Notes under the pieces: model-generated
Told to the model about the DNA's origin: nothing
The model's database searches: none
Seen by the model: the letters and a program-made list of their open reading frames with translations, nothing else
Source of the DNA: Vibrio chagasii
Lineage (GTDB): Bacteria; Pseudomonadota; Gammaproteobacteria; Enterobacterales; Vibrionaceae
Length of the DNA: 64,000 nucleotides
Assembly: GCF_024347355.1 (NCBI RefSeq)
Contig: NZ_AP025465.1
Span: 2,542,001-2,606,000, forward strand
Direction of reading: 5' to 3'
Translations under genes and position numbers: made by a program
Part shown: piece after piece, positions 31,822 to 41,458 of the stretch
How positions within the stretch are numbered: the stretch's first letter is position 1
Layout of the letters: each line of letters starts with the position of its first letter

Positions 31822-33546
31822 ATGATTTCAGGCATCCTAGCATCTCCTGGTATTGCTTTCGGTAAAGCACTACTACTTCAAGAAGATGAAATTGTCCTAA
31901 ACACTCAATCTATCTCTGACGACCAAGTTGAAGCAGAAGTACAGCGTTTCTTTGACGCTCGTAACAAATCTTCTCAACAACTTGAAGTTGTTAAGCAAAA
32001 AGCACTTGAAACTTTTGGCGAAGAAAAAGAAGCAATCTTTGAAGGCCACATCATGCTGCTTGAAGATGAAGAGCTAGAAGAAGAGATTTTAGCACTCATC
32101 AAGAAAGAAAAAATGCACGCAGACAACGCGATCCACACTGTGATCGAAGAGCAAGCTTGTGCGCTTGAATCTCTTGATGATGAGTACCTAAAAGAACGTG
32201 CAACTGATATCCGCGATATCGGTACTCGTTTCGTTAAAAATGCTCTAGGCATCAACATTGTGTCTCTATCAGACATCAGTGAAGAGGTTATCCTAGTAGC
32301 TTACGACCTAACGCCATCTGAAACTGCACAAATCAACCTAGACTACGTTCTTGGTTTCGCTTGTGACATCGGCGGTCGTACATCTCATACTTCAATCATG
32401 GCACGTTCTCTTGAGCTTCCAGCTATCGTTGGTACTAACGATATCACTAAGCAAGTTAAGAACGGCGACATGCTTGTGCTAGACGCGATGAACAACAAGA
32501 TCATCATCAACCCTTCTGAAGCTGAACTAGCAGAAGCTAAGAAAATCAAAGCAGATTTCGAAGCAGAAGCGGCTGAACTAGCAAAACTAAAAGATTTGCA
32601 TGCTGAAACTCTAGACGGTCACCGTGTAGAAGTTTGCGGCAACATCGGTACAGTAAAAGACTGTGACGGTATCCTGCGTAATGGCGGTGAAGGCGTTGGT
32701 CTGTACCGTACTGAATTCCTATTTATGGACCGTGACGCGCTTCCTACTGAAGAAGAGCAATACGTTGCTTACAAAGAAGTAGCTGAAGCAATGAACGGTG
32801 AGTCAGTGATCATCCGTACTATGGATATCGGTGGCGATAAAGATCTACCATACATGGATCTTCCACAAGAGATGAACCCGTTCCTAGGCTGGCGTGCAGT
32901 ACGTATCAGCTTGGATCGTCGTGAAATCCTACGTGACCAACTACGTGGTATCCTACGTGCATCTGCACACGGTAAACTACGCATCATGTTCCCAATGATC
33001 ATTTCTGTTGAAGAGATCCGTGAACTGAAGAAAGCAATCGAAGAGTACAAAGCTGAACTTCGCGCTGAAGGCCTAGCTTTCGATGAAAACATCGAAATCG
33101 GCGTAATGGTTGAGACTCCAGCAGCAGCTGCAATCGCACACCACCTAGCGAAAGAAGTATCTTTCTTCTCTATCGGTACTAACGACCTAACGCAATACAC
33201 TCTTGCGGTAGACCGTGGTAACGAAATGATTTCTCACCTATACAACCCGCTATCTCCTGCTGTTCTTACAGTAATCAAGCAAGTGATCGACGCATCACAC
33301 GCTGAAGGTAAGTGGACTGGTATGTGTGGTGAGCTTGCTGGTGATGAGCGTGCAACACTTCTTCTTCTTGGTATGGGCCTAGATGAGTTCTCTATGAGCG
33401 GCATCTCTATCCCTAAAGTTAAGAAAGTAATCCGTAACTCTAACTTCGCTGAAGTTAAAGCTATGGCTGACGAAGCACTATCTCTACCTACAGCTGCTGA
33501 AATTGAAGCTTGCGTAGAAAAATTCATCGCTGAGAAATCTCAGTAA
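31822..33546 (+). CDS. ptsI: PTS enzyme I (phosphoenolpyruvate-protein phosphotransferase)
   Basis: 574 aa. Phospho-His motif [21 protein letters not shown] near residue 189, PEP-binding barrel with [14 protein letters not shown] near 291 and the second signature [14 protein letters not shown] near 452, and catalytic Cys in GMCGELAGD near 502. Takes phosphate from PEP and gives it to HPr in the cytosol. Start with AAGGTAAGG upstream. Confidence 0.98.
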   Translation: MISGILASPGIAFGKALLLQEDEIVLNTQSISDDQVEAEVQRFFDARNKSSQQLEVVKQKALETFGEEKEAIFEGHIMLLEDEELEEEILALIKKEKMHADNAIHTVIEEQACALESLDDEYLKERATDIRDIGTRFVKNALGINIVSLSDISEEVILVAYDLTPSETAQINLDYVLGFACDIGGRTSHTSIMARSLELPAIVGTNDITKQVKNGDMLVLDAMNNKIIINPSEAELAEAKKIKADFEAEAAELAKLKDLHAETLDGHRVEVCGNIGTVKDCDGILRNGGEGVGLYRTEFLFMDRDALPTEEEQYVAYKEVAEAMNGESVIIRTMDIGGDKDLPYMDLPQEMNPFLGWRAVRISLDRREILRDQLRGILRASAHGKLRIMFPMIISVEEIRELKKAIEEYKAELRAEGLAFDENIEIGVMVETPAAAAIAHHLAKEVSFFSIGTNDLTQYTLAVDRGNEMISHLYNPLSPAVLTVIKQVIDASHAEGKWTGMCGELAGDERATLLLLGMGLDEFSMSGISIPKVKKVIRNSNFAEVKAMADEALSLPTAAEIEACVEKFIAEKSQ

Positions 33547-33566
33547 TCGCCAAATTCTTAATAGAG

Positions 33567-33592
33567 TTAGACGGCTAAAAATAGTCGTCTAA
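33567..33592 (+). terminator. Hairpin between ptsI and crr
   Basis: 11-bp stem TTAGACGGCTA / TAGTCGTCTAA with a 4-nt A loop (one G-U pair) followed by TTTGTT. Probable attenuator or mRNA stabiliser within the operon. Confidence 0.45.
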
Positions 33593-33652
33593 TTTGTTAG
33601 ATTGGTATAGTATATTCTACAGAATAAAACTAAACGTTAGGAGCATGACACA

Positions 33653-34162
33653 ATGGGTCTGTTTGACAAACTGAAAAAGCTTGTATCTGATGACAGCGCT
33701 GATGCTGGTGCAATCGAAATCATCGCACCTCTTTCTGGTGAAATCGTAAACATCGAAGATGTGCCAGATGTAGTTTTCGCTGAGAAAATCGTTGGTGACG
33801 GCATCGCGATCAAACCAGCTGGCGACAAAATGGTAGCTCCAGTTAACGGTACTATCGGTAAGATCTTCGAAACTAACCACGCATTCTCTATCGAGTCTGA
33901 CGACGGTGTTGAGCTTTTCGTTCACTTCGGTATCGATACTGTTGAACTTAAAGGCGAAGGCTTCACTCGTGTAGCTGAAGAAGGTCAATCTGTTAAAGCT
34001 GGTGACACTATCATCACTTTCGACCTAGCGCTTCTAGAAGAGAAAGCGAAATCTACGCTTACTCCAGTTGTTATCTCTAACATGGACGAAATCAAAGAGC
34101 TGAACAAGCTTTCTGGTTCTGTAACTGTTGGTGAAACTCCAGTTCTTAAAGTAACTAAGTAA
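33653..34162 (+). CDS. crr: EIIA-Glc, glucose PTS component and catabolite regulator
   Basis: 169 aa like E. coli Crr. Phospho-His in [15 protein letters not shown] near residue 90 and the partner His in NHAFSIES near 75. Passes phosphate to glucose-class EIIBC and controls adenylate cyclase and inducer exclusion. Start with AGGAG 9 nt upstream. Terminator follows. Confidence 0.98.
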   Translation: MGLFDKLKKLVSDDSADAGAIEIIAPLSGEIVNIEDVPDVVFAEKIVGDGIAIKPAGDKMVAPVNGTIGKIFETNHAFSIESDDGVELFVHFGIDTVELKGEGFTRVAEEGQSVKAGDTIITFDLALLEEKAKSTLTPVVISNMDEIKELNKLSGSVTVGETPVLKVTK

Positions 34163-34194
34163 TCTCGATTACTTATATGCTTTAATAAAAACGC

Positions 34195-34217
34195 TACCTA
34201 AGGGTGGCGTTTTTTAT
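34195..34217 (+). terminator. Intrinsic terminator of the pts operon
   Basis: AAAACGCTACC / GGTGGCGTTTT with one wobble pair and TTTTTT. Confidence 0.88.
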
Positions 34218-34263
34218 TACCTGAAACTTTTGTTCCTGAGCGATGTTCATCGCTGTAAGTCAT

Positions 34264-35388
34264 TTAACTGAGCAAGCCAAGTGCCGAGCTCGGGCTCTGT
34301 TTCGCTTGGGCTAACAATGCGGTAGTCGCATCTTGCAGCACTTGTGAGCGCACCATCTCCGTCGACTCACGCGCAAAATCCGTATCGCGTATCCGCCCTT
34401 TAGATTCAGTCACACTTCGGTTCACCGTATTAAGGTTCTCTATCGTGCCACTAACCCGGTTTTGGAAGCCACCTATTTCACTTCGATGCGAATCAACATA
34501 CTTAATTGCCGCGTCAATGACTCCAATTGAAAGCTGCGCCCCGCCAACAGTCGACATATCGATGTTGTCCATTGTGACTAACGCACCAGCACTAACATCA
34601 AGCTCATCCGCTAAACTGCCCTCTAACGTTACACCTTCAGGTGCATTCAGCTTCGAGGCAAAGAATTGCAGTTCATTGTTTTCAGTCACTGAGGCACTCA
34701 CTATCGATTGCTGCGCATTGATATAAGTAGCAACTTGCTCGATGCGATCTCCTAGCTTGAGCCGAATAGATTCTGTTTGGGTTTGCCCTTTACTGTCTTG
34801 GTATTCAAATTTAAGGGTTTGACTATCTTTAGTGACTCGCCAATCTTTATCGACCGCATCACCAACATAATGCTGCCCTCCCATCTCCGGAATGTGACTG
34901 CGCATATTTCGCAGTGTCAGAGAGATAGAGTTGGCATTTGCACCAATATGGAAGCTTTGCGAGCCGTAAGAACCATCAAACAGGTTTTTATCTGCAAATG
35001 TCGTCGTGATCGCGACACGATCAAGCTCATCTTGCAGCGCTACGACCTCGTATTGAATACTTTGCCGATCACTTGAGTCATTACTGCCGTTTGCCGCTTG
35101 AAGCCCCAGAGAGCGCAAGCGTTGCAATATATCACTGCTCTCATGCAAAGCTCCTTCTGCAGTTTGTGCCACCGAATACGCATCTTGTGCATTTCTCAAG
35201 GCGACATCAAGCCCTCTAGTTTGAACGTTAAGAGTATTGGAGATTTGCAGACCTGCAGCATCGTCACTGGCGGAGTTAATCCGATAACCTGAGGTGAGGT
35301 TTCGCTGAGACTCTATGTTTTGCTCGGCCGCATGACTGAGGTGTCGCTGCGTCATCATCGCAGTGACATTGGTATTTAAAGAGACCAT
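34264..35388 (-). CDS. Divergent polar flagellin (third gene of the tandem)
   Basis: 374 aa. Flagellin D0/D1 domains at both ends: N-terminal LNTNVTAMMTQRHL and [14 protein letters not shown]-terminal RDTDFARESTEMVRSQVLQDATTALLAQAKQ. It is clearly more divergent than its two neighbours (changed first residues, TSGYRIN for ASGSRIN, end GLLS for LLG), and its ribosome site is poor. Likely a minor filament component of the polar sheathed flagellum; it corresponds by position to the last gene of the flaCDE-type locus next to crr in other vibrios. Confidence 0.93.
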   Translation of the reverse strand: MVSLNTNVTAMMTQRHLSHAAEQNIESQRNLTSGYRINSASDDAAGLQISNTLNVQTRGLDVALRNAQDAYSVAQTAEGALHESSDILQRLRSLGLQAANGSNDSSDRQSIQYEVVALQDELDRVAITTTFADKNLFDGSYGSQSFHIGANANSISLTLRNMRSHIPEMGGQHYVGDAVDKDWRVTKDSQTLKFEYQDSKGQTQTESIRLKLGDRIEQVATYINAQQSIVSASVTENNELQFFASKLNAPEGVTLEGSLADELDVSAGALVTMDNIDMSTVGGAQLSIGVIDAAIKYVDSHRSEIGGFQNRVSGTIENLNTVNRSVTESKGRIRDTDFARESTEMVRSQVLQDATTALLAQAKQSPSSALGLLS

Positions 35389-35419
35389 CTAATCGATACT
35401 AACTCTTTATCATCTGCCC

Positions 35420-35446
35420 TATTCGGTGTAGATAATACGTGATTTG
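35420..35446 (-). promoter_or_regulatory. Degenerate sigma-28-like promoter of the divergent flagellin
   Basis: On the minus strand CAAA, exactly 15 nt, ACCGAATA. Against TAAA-N15-GCCGATAA this is 3/4 and 5/8, weaker than the other two flagellin promoters. Confidence 0.4.
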
Positions 35447-35455
35447 CATAAACAA

Positions 35456-35480
35456 AAAGCCAGGGGGGAGCCTGGCTTTT
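35456..35480 (-). terminator. Intrinsic terminator after the middle flagellin gene
   Basis: AAAAGCCAGG / CCTGGCTTTT with a 5-6-nt loop and T-run on the minus strand. Confidence 0.88.
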
Positions 35481-35502
35481 GTATCGCGTCGTATTAGGTT
35501 AA

Positions 35503-36636
35503 TTAACCTAGTAGGCTAAGTGCCGAGTTCGGCGCTTGCTTCGCTTGAGCAAGAATCGAGCTTGAAGCTTGAGAAAGGATCTGAGACTTAGTCATCTGAG
35601 TCGTTTCTTTCGCGAAGTCGGTATCTTTAATACGGCTCTTAGATGCGTTAACGTTCTCGTTAATGTTGTCTAAGTTGCTGATTGCGTGGTCGAAACGGTT
35701 TTGGAAAGCACCCAACTCTGCACGGTGGCTATCTACGTACTTAAGTGCCGCATCGATGATTGCTACAGACTCTTGAGCACCGCCAACAGACGTTACGTCG
35801 ATAGTATCAACCGTCACTTCTTTAGAAGCTTGAATGCCTAGCTCACCAGCAAGACCACCAGAGAAAGACACATCGCCGCTTACTTTATTGTTGCCCGCGA
35901 ACATTTGTAGCTTGCCGTCTTCAGTTACAGACGCTTTAACAGAATCTTGCTGACCGTTGATGTATGTCGCTAGCTCTTCGATGTCGTCACCGGCTTTTGC
36001 GCTGATGTCGATTTCTTGAGCTTGACCAAAGTTATCTGTGAACGATAGTTTTAGGTCGTTTGAACCCGCTTGTACGTTCCAGTCTTTGTCTTTAGCGTTC
36101 TCAGTTTGGTAGCTCTTACCACCCATCTGAGCGTTATCAGAGCGCATATCTTTCAGGTTCAGCATTACCGCTTCGCCGTTATCTGCACCGATTTGGAATG
36201 ATTGTGTACCGTAAGTACCGTTAAGTAGCTTGTTACCACCAAAAGACGTCGTTTCCGCGATACGGTTTAGCTCGTCGTTCAGTGCTGTTACTTCTTCTTG
36301 AATCGCTACGCGCTCTGCTTTTGAGTTTGAGCCGTTTGAAGATTGTAGAGAAAGATCACGCATACGTTGCAGGATGTTAGTTGTCTCGTTCATTGCACCT
36401 TCAGCAGTTTGTGCAATAGAGATACCGTCGTTCGCGTTACGAACAGCAACGTCTAGGCCGCGGCTTTGAACGTTCAAACGGTTAGAGATTTGTAGGCCCG
36501 CAGCGTCATCTTTTGCGCTGTTGATTTTAGAGCCAGAAGCTAAACGCTCCATTGATGTTTGTTGTGCGCTGTTTGCGTTGTTTAGGTAACGTTGCGCAGT
36601 CATCGCTGAAACGTTGGTATTTACATTCACTGCCAT
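35503..36636 (-). CDS. Polar flagellin (middle gene of the tandem)
   Basis: 377 aa from the Met at 36636 ([18 protein letters not shown]), with GGAGAA 7 nt upstream; an upstream in-frame Met is spurious. Conserved D0/D1 coiled ends ([15 protein letters not shown] and [12 protein letters not shown], ending LSLLG) with a variable middle. Major or minor subunit of the sheathed polar flagellum. Own promoter and terminator. Confidence 0.96.
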   Translation of the reverse strand: MAVNVNTNVSAMTAQRYLNNANSAQQTSMERLASGSKINSAKDDAAGLQISNRLNVQSRGLDVAVRNANDGISIAQTAEGAMNETTNILQRMRDLSLQSSNGSNSKAERVAIQEEVTALNDELNRIAETTSFGGNKLLNGTYGTQSFQIGADNGEAVMLNLKDMRSDNAQMGGKSYQTENAKDKDWNVQAGSNDLKLSFTDNFGQAQEIDISAKAGDDIEELATYINGQQDSVKASVTEDGKLQMFAGNNKVSGDVSFSGGLAGELGIQASKEVTVDTIDVTSVGGAQESVAIIDAALKYVDSHRAELGAFQNRFDHAISNLDNINENVNASKSRIKDTDFAKETTQMTKSQILSQASSSILAQAKQAPNSALSLLG

Positions 36637-36717
36637 GGTGATTTCTCCAATTGATTTTCCGGTATTGCGGTTTCCGACGTCTCGGAAAACCAAGTAGTTC
36701 TCTCAAAGTTACTTTTA

Positions 36718-36744
36718 ATAACGGCGTAATTGGCGAAACCTTTA
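36718..36744 (-). promoter_or_regulatory. Sigma-28 (FliA) promoter of the middle flagellin gene
   Basis: On the minus strand TAAA, 15 nt, GCCGTTAT, matching TAAA-N15-GCCGATAA at 4/4 and 6/8; about 80 bp upstream of the start. Confidence 0.8.
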
Positions 36745-36933
36745 GGAAAAAAACCATAAAATTAAAGAAATAGCGATAAAGGAGAAGAAAGCGTGACTGG
36801 TAATAAATTTATCAAAAAAAAGATAAGAAAAACGCTAAAGTTGTCGAGAAGTCCGTCGAGCGAGGTTTTGTGTTTTTATTAACCAAAGAAGCCAAATAAA
36901 CTGAAATGGTGTTATGAGATTTAAAGTAATTGA

Positions 36934-38067
36934 TTAACCTAACAAGGTTAAGGCAAGGTTAGGTGCTTGCTTCGCTTGAGCCAGAATAGTGGTGCTAACT
37001 TGCTGCAGAATTTGCTGCTTTAGCATCTGAGTCGTTTCCTTGGCGTAATCGGTATCTTTGATTCGACTGTTTGAGGTCGCCAAGTTTTCATGAACATTTT
37101 CAAGGTTGTTAATGGCGTGGTCGAAGCGGTTTTGCATTGCGCCTAATTCAGAGCGATGGCTATCCACGTACTTCATCGCGGTATCTAAAATAGAAACAGC
37201 ACGCTGCGCACCACCCACATCCGTCACATTGATGTCATTCACCGACTCATAGTAACCCGCCGACATCGACAGTTCACTCGCGAGTGAACCAGAGAAAGAG
37301 ATAGTGCCAGAGGTATCTTCACCAGACATGTAGATTTGAAGCTGCCCATCATCATTAACCGAAGCTGAGACCAGATCCGTTTGACCATTTATGTAGGTCG
37401 CCAACTCTTCAATGTCATCGCCGACTTTCGCATTAATGATGATCTCTTGAGGCTGGCCAAAACGATCGGTAAACGACATCGTCATATCATTCTGATTTGA
37501 TTTCACTGCCCACGAGTCATTGGCCATGCCATTAGCGACATAACTAAAACCACCCATGTTGATGTCATCGGTACGCATACTTTTGAGGCCGATTTGTACC
37601 GCCTCGCCAGAGCTACCACCAATCTGAAATGACGTACTACCAAAGTTACCATTGAGAAGTTTTTTGCCACCAAAAGAAGTGGTCTCTGCAATACGATTCA
37701 GCTCATCGTTTAAGGCGGTAATCTCTTCTTGAATCGCCGTTCTTTCGGACTGGCTATTTGAACCGTTGCTTGCTTGTAGAGACAAGTCGCGCATGCGCTG
37801 CATGATATTGGTGGTTTCATTCATCGCACCTTCAGCGGTTTGCATGATAGATATACCATCATTCGCATTACGCACAGCGACATCAATACCACTCATCTGC
37901 GCTTCCAAGCGGTTGGAGATTTGTAGGCCAGCAGCGTCGTCTTTAGCGCTGTTAATACGACTCCCTGAAGCCAAGCGCTCCAAAGATTGGTTCAGCATGT
38001 TATTGGCATTAGAGAGGTTTCTCTGGGCCACCAGCGCTGAGACATTGGTATTAACAGTTATAGCCAT
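36934..38067 (-). CDS. Polar flagellin (first gene of the tandem)
   Basis: 377 aa, [18 protein letters not shown] start and LTLLG end. Very similar to the middle gene in the ends ([35 protein letters not shown]) with a different central domain. RBS AGAGG lies rather far (about 19 nt) from the ATG, but the start is fixed by homology. Closes the three-gene flagellin cluster next to the pts operon. Confidence 0.96.
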   Translation of the reverse strand: MAITVNTNVSALVAQRNLSNANNMLNQSLERLASGSRINSAKDDAAGLQISNRLEAQMSGIDVAVRNANDGISIMQTAEGAMNETTNIMQRMRDLSLQASNGSNSQSERTAIQEEITALNDELNRIAETTSFGGKKLLNGNFGSTSFQIGGSSGEAVQIGLKSMRTDDINMGGFSYVANGMANDSWAVKSNQNDMTMSFTDRFGQPQEIIINAKVGDDIEELATYINGQTDLVSASVNDDGQLQIYMSGEDTSGTISFSGSLASELSMSAGYYESVNDINVTDVGGAQRAVSILDTAMKYVDSHRSELGAMQNRFDHAINNLENVHENLATSNSRIKDTDYAKETTQMLKQQILQQVSTTILAQAKQAPNLALTLLG

Positions 38068-38112
38068 AGACCTTCGCTTACAAAAAGAGGAATAAAACTC
38101 ACGATTGCTCTC

Positions 38113-38139
38113 ATATCGACCAATTCATATAAAGCTTTA
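38113..38139 (-). promoter_or_regulatory. Sigma-28 (FliA) promoter of the first flagellin gene
   Basis: On the minus strand TAAA, 15 nt, GTCGATAT (4/4 and 6/8 against the FliA consensus); about 45 bp upstream of the start codon. Confidence 0.8.
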
Positions 38140-38141
38140 AT

Positions 38142-38166
38142 AAAAAAGGAGCCCTGAGGCTCCCTT
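38142..38166 (-). terminator. Intrinsic terminator after the DyP peroxidase gene
   Basis: GGAGCC / GGCTCC stem with a 4-nt loop followed by TTTTTTATT on the minus strand. It lies right next to the flagellin promoter. Confidence 0.88.
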
Positions 38167-38188
38167 TGTTTATTCTTTTTGAGACGAC

Positions 38189-39112
38189 TTACTTAATCGT
38201 TAATGCACTCAACATCTCAGTTGAAGGAGCAAAGTAATACGCGCCAGTCACCGCTTTAGTAAAGCGAAGCAGTTGGTCTGTTTTACCATCAGTTACGCCG
38301 TACATGCTCTCTAGCATCGCGTCGAAGTTATGGCGCACGTTACAGTAAGCAATAAACAGTAGGCCGTGATCACCCGTTGCTGTGCCGTAAGGTAAGCTGT
38401 GACGAACGATCTTAAGGCCTTTGCCTTCTTCTTTAATATCTACACGACCAACGTGAGACGCTGCTGGAACATCATCGAGCTCGATTGAATCAGGCTTAGT
38501 ACGACCAACCACTTTTTCCTGCGCCGATACATTCAATCGGTTCCAAGCTGGAAGGTTATGAACAAAGCGCTGCACCATCACGTAGCTACCACCCGCAAAT
38601 TCACCTTCAGGAACAATCGCGACTTCAGCGCGTTGTGCGTCTTTCGGGTTTTCAGTACCATCAACGAAGTCCGTCATGTCACGAGAGTCTAGGAAGCGGT
38701 AACCGTAAGTTTCATCAACCACTTCAACGTCTGCTGCTACTTCAGATAGCAATTTACGTAAGATGAAGAAGTGCAGATCGTGTCGGTTTGAATGGCAGTG
38801 AATCAACACATCTGCTGGCGTGCTAGGTGCTGTAACATCACCTTCACCAAGCGCAGGGAAATCAATTAGATCAGAGGGAGCTGCCTGCTCGAACTTATCC
38901 CAAAACGCTTTAGAGAATGCAACCGAAGCCGTTAGGTTTGCATCTAGCTGAGTCTGATTCAGCTCTTCGATTAGCGCTGGAATCTTTTGAATTTCAGCTA
39001 GTACATTAGCAGTGTTAGCATTCACTTTAAGTTGAACGTAAAGAGCGAAAGGCCCAGCTTCAGGCAAAATAGCACTTTGAACGTTAGGCTGCTCATTTGA
39101 GACATTAAGCAT
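38189..39112 (-). CDS. DyP-type haem peroxidase (YfeX-like)
   Basis: 307 aa. Distal-side motif FVDGTENP (GxxDG region) near residue 150, conserved distal Arg in the second half (GLKIVRHSLPYG near 240), and the GRTKPDSIELDD stretch near 207. Cytosolic, no signal peptide; oxidises porphyrin-like and dye substrates with H2O2. RBS AAGGAAT. Next to the DUF2919 gene, as yfeX is near yfeZ in E. coli. Confidence 0.92.
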   Translation of the reverse strand: MLNVSNEQPNVQSAILPEAGPFALYVQLKVNANTANVLAEIQKIPALIEELNQTQLDANLTASVAFSKAFWDKFEQAAPSDLIDFPALGEGDVTAPSTPADVLIHCHSNRHDLHFFILRKLLSEVAADVEVVDETYGYRFLDSRDMTDFVDGTENPKDAQRAEVAIVPEGEFAGGSYVMVQRFVHNLPAWNRLNVSAQEKVVGRTKPDSIELDDVPAASHVGRVDIKEEGKGLKIVRHSLPYGTATGDHGLLFIAYCNVRHNFDAMLESMYGVTDGKTDQLLRFTKAVTGAYYFAPSTEMLSALTIK

Positions 39113-39177
39113 AGATTATTCCTTCCAGTTTTAGCTTCTAAGTATAATGGTGAATGGGACAAATGTTTTGATGAGAA

Positions 39178-39654
39178 TCAGTCTTCGTGCTCAACCACTT
39201 TAAAGCAATCCCGTGCTGTATGGCTATTGGTTAGATAAAGCGCAAACCACAGCAGCAACAATAGGGTGAGACCATTTGACCAACGGAACCAACCGTTATC
39301 CAAATAGATTAAATAAATTGTATGGGAACCCTGCCCCACAATAGCAGCCATGGTGGCCCAACGCCCCCAAGACACCACTTTATTGAGGCGCTTTCTATCT
39401 GGAGATCTTAGCCCAAATAACCACATCAGTATCAAGCTAGGGACACTCAAAGCGATCCCTACATAAAACATATGATGATCTGGGTAGATGATCTCGAGAA
39501 TATCAGTTCCCGATTCTCTACTTGCACCTGCAACGATGAAAACGACGAGAGCTTTCGCAAGAAACAGCCAACCTAACCATAATAAGATGGGTGCTTTTAA
39601 GAAGCCGTGCTTGTCGTATTGTTCTATGGAGTACCGCACAAATCTCACTTTCAC
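39178..39654 (-). CDS. DUF2919 inner-membrane protein (YfeZ-like)
   Basis: 158 aa with about four TM segments and the family start YDKHGFLKAPILLWLGWLFLAK. GTG start with a weak ribosome site. Function unknown; 65 bp upstream of the DyP gene and likely cotranscribed. Confidence 0.8.
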   Translation of the reverse strand: MKVRFVRYSIEQYDKHGFLKAPILLWLGWLFLAKALVVFIVAGASRESGTDILEIIYPDHHMFYVGIALSVPSLILMWLFGLRSPDRKRLNKVVSWGRWATMAAIVGQGSHTIYLIYLDNGWFRWSNGLTLLLLLWFALYLTNSHTARDCFKVVEHED

Positions 39655-39748
39655 TTGTTTTCAAACCAACACTTTAACGCAAATCATTCATACTTAACTA
39701 GGTTTGCGTTATCTTATTAGCTAATCCGTTTTAATTATCGAACTCAGC

Positions 39749-40093
39749 ATGAAAAAGAAAACTAATACACCCTCTGTTGAATCACAACAAGAAGCACTGA
39801 AGATAGCCAAAGCGACTCAAAAGCCAGCCCAAACCAAAGAACAAACCAAATTAATTGCCCAAGGTATTGAGAAAGGCATCGCGCTTTACAAGAAGCAGCA
39901 AAAGGAACGCAACCGTCAAGCTGATAAAGCCAAAAAACGTGTACAAAAAGAGAAGCAAACTCAACAAGCGGCGATAGAACAAGAGCGCAATGCAACATCG
40001 AGTGTTGAAGCGACATCAAATCACTCAAGTAAGTTACCGTGGATACTATTGTTCGCGAGCTGGGTAGGTTTTGCGATTTATTTGATGCAATAA
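39749..40093 (+). CDS. DUF2956 protein with C-terminal TM
   Basis: 114 aa. Lys/Gln-rich, highly charged helical N-terminal 85 residues (KEQTKLIAQGIEKGIALYKKQQK) and one C-terminal TM (LPWILLFASWVGFAIYL). Tail-anchored topology likely. Known only as DUF2956 in vibrios and relatives. 12 bp before the next gene. Confidence 0.8.
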   Translation: MKKKTNTPSVESQQEALKIAKATQKPAQTKEQTKLIAQGIEKGIALYKKQQKERNRQADKAKKRVQKEKQTQQAAIEQERNATSSVEATSNHSSKLPWILLFASWVGFAIYLMQ

Positions 40094-40105
40094 CAGGATA
40101 GACGT

Positions 40106-40438
40106 ATGAAAAAGGAATGGATGGCATTAGCCGTGAGCGGCATGTTGTTGGGGTGTACCACACCGACTTCAGTACCTCACAATGAAGCCAACAGTGTGAG
40201 AATGGATTTTCACGGCATGACTGATATTGAACAGTGTGAGTACAAAGGGGAAGTCACTGGTAGCGAAGGCCATTGGTACAGCTACCTCTTCTACCCGAAT
40301 GACACCTTGATTCAGGGTGCGATGAACGAACTCAAAACCAATACCATTGAGCTTGGTGCAAACACAGTCATCTTTACCTTACCTCAAGATTTTGCCACTT
40401 CGGTTACCATGCTTGGTACCGCTTATCTTTGCGAGTAG
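40106..40438 (+). CDS. DUF4156-type lipoprotein
   Basis: 110 aa. Signal with lipobox LLGC at residue 16. Conserved core EQCEYKGEVTGSEGHWYSY and the NTIELGANTVIF stretch fit the DUF4156 layout of small envelope lipoproteins. Function unknown. Probably cotranscribed with the DUF2956 gene. Confidence 0.8.
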   Translation: MKKEWMALAVSGMLLGCTTPTSVPHNEANSVRMDFHGMTDIEQCEYKGEVTGSEGHWYSYLFYPNDTLIQGAMNELKTNTIELGANTVIFTLPQDFATSVTMLGTAYLCE

Positions 40439-40471
40439 CCAACAGCTCTACTTAGCAGCATACAAAAAAGA

Positions 40472-40491
40472 AAGCCAGCTTTCGCTGGCTT
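40472..40491. terminator. Hairpin between convergent genes
   Basis: AAGCCAGC / GCTGGCTT with a TTTC loop; an A-run lies on the left, so it works best for the leftward gene, whose stop codon it overlaps. Confidence 0.6.
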
Positions 40492-40777
40492 ATGCACTAA
40501 ATCCAAGACTTGTTGCTATATCGCCTTTACGTTCTAGAACCCACTGACTGTCAAATGGTCCCCAATCGGATAACTGGTAATAACCATCATTATGACGTCG
40601 CCCATCTTGAACAAACATAAGTTCGATACCGATCCCCGGTAACGCCTTGAGTACATCTTGAATAGTACGACGAGGCCAACCCGTTTTTTCGATGAGTTTA
40701 GGCACATTTGGCCTATCAAGGCTTTCAACTAACAATGCTAAATATAGCCGCCTTGCAAAAACAGGACTCAACTCCAT
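40490..40777 (-). CDS. Small winged-helix DNA-binding protein
   Basis: 95 aa. Residues 15-50 form an HTH (RPNVPKLIEKTGWPRRTIQDVLKAL) followed by a wing-like strand and DGYYQLSDWGPFD. ATG 40777 with AGGAGG 5 nt upstream; an in-frame GTG two codons earlier would overlap that site. Conserved hypothetical regulator of vibrios; targets unknown. Confidence 0.75.
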   Translation of the reverse strand: MELSPVFARRLYLALLVESLDRPNVPKLIEKTGWPRRTIQDVLKALPGIGIELMFVQDGRRHNDGYYQLSDWGPFDSQWVLERKGDIATSLGFSA

Positions 40778-40982
40778 TGACACCTCCTATATATGTGCAA
40801 CTCAATTATTTCTTTTTTCGCTGACAACATGTTGAGGCTGATCAATAAGTCTCCAATAGTGACATTTTCTTACTGTTTTTTTTCGCTCAATGAAATATTC
40901 CTCACTCTATTTTGTCTGAATTGCCGCTTCCTGATAGGATTCAACTCATAACAATGAAAGAAAATCACCCAGAGGAACAATA

Positions 40983-41330
40983 ATGACTATCACAATGTTT
41001 GGTATCCCAAATTGCGACACGATTAAAAAAGCAAAGAAATGGCTCGAAGCTGAAGGTATCGAGTTCGAATTTCACGATTATCGCAAACAAGGCATCACTG
41101 AAGAGTTAGTAACAAACTTCTGTTCAGAGCTTGGCTGGGAGCTTGTACTAAACAAACGTGGCACGACTTATCGTCAGCTTTCTCAAGAGCAAAAAGACAC
41201 GTTAACAGAGCAAACGGCAATCACTCTGCTTGTTGAACAGCCAGCGATGATCAAGCGCCCTATTTTTAAAGTCGATGGCAAACTTCACATTGGCTTTAAA
41301 GCTGACCAATACGCGGCTATTTTTGCGTAA
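40983..41330 (+). CDS. yffB: ArsC/Spx-family reductase (YffB)
   Basis: 115 aa thioredoxin-fold protein. Single active-site Cys in PNCDTIKKAKKWL near residue 11 and the RPIFKVDG segment near the end. Related to arsenate reductase ArsC but without arsenic genes nearby; E. coli YffB is thought to be a glutathione-dependent thiol reductase. Lies directly before dapE, as in E. coli. AGAGGAA ribosome site. Confidence 0.92.
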   Translation: MTITMFGIPNCDTIKKAKKWLEAEGIEFEFHDYRKQGITEELVTNFCSELGWELVLNKRGTTYRQLSQEQKDTLTEQTAITLLVEQPAMIKRPIFKVDGKLHIGFKADQYAAIFA

Positions 41331-41458
41331 TCAGTCACTTTTATAATCAATAACTTGCGCAATAAGCAATATTAGAACAGATAACAAGGCGTTGAACGTG
41401 CTCTGTTCAACGCCTGAAATTAATGACTCGACGTTTTATTTAAACAAGGAATTCAAGG

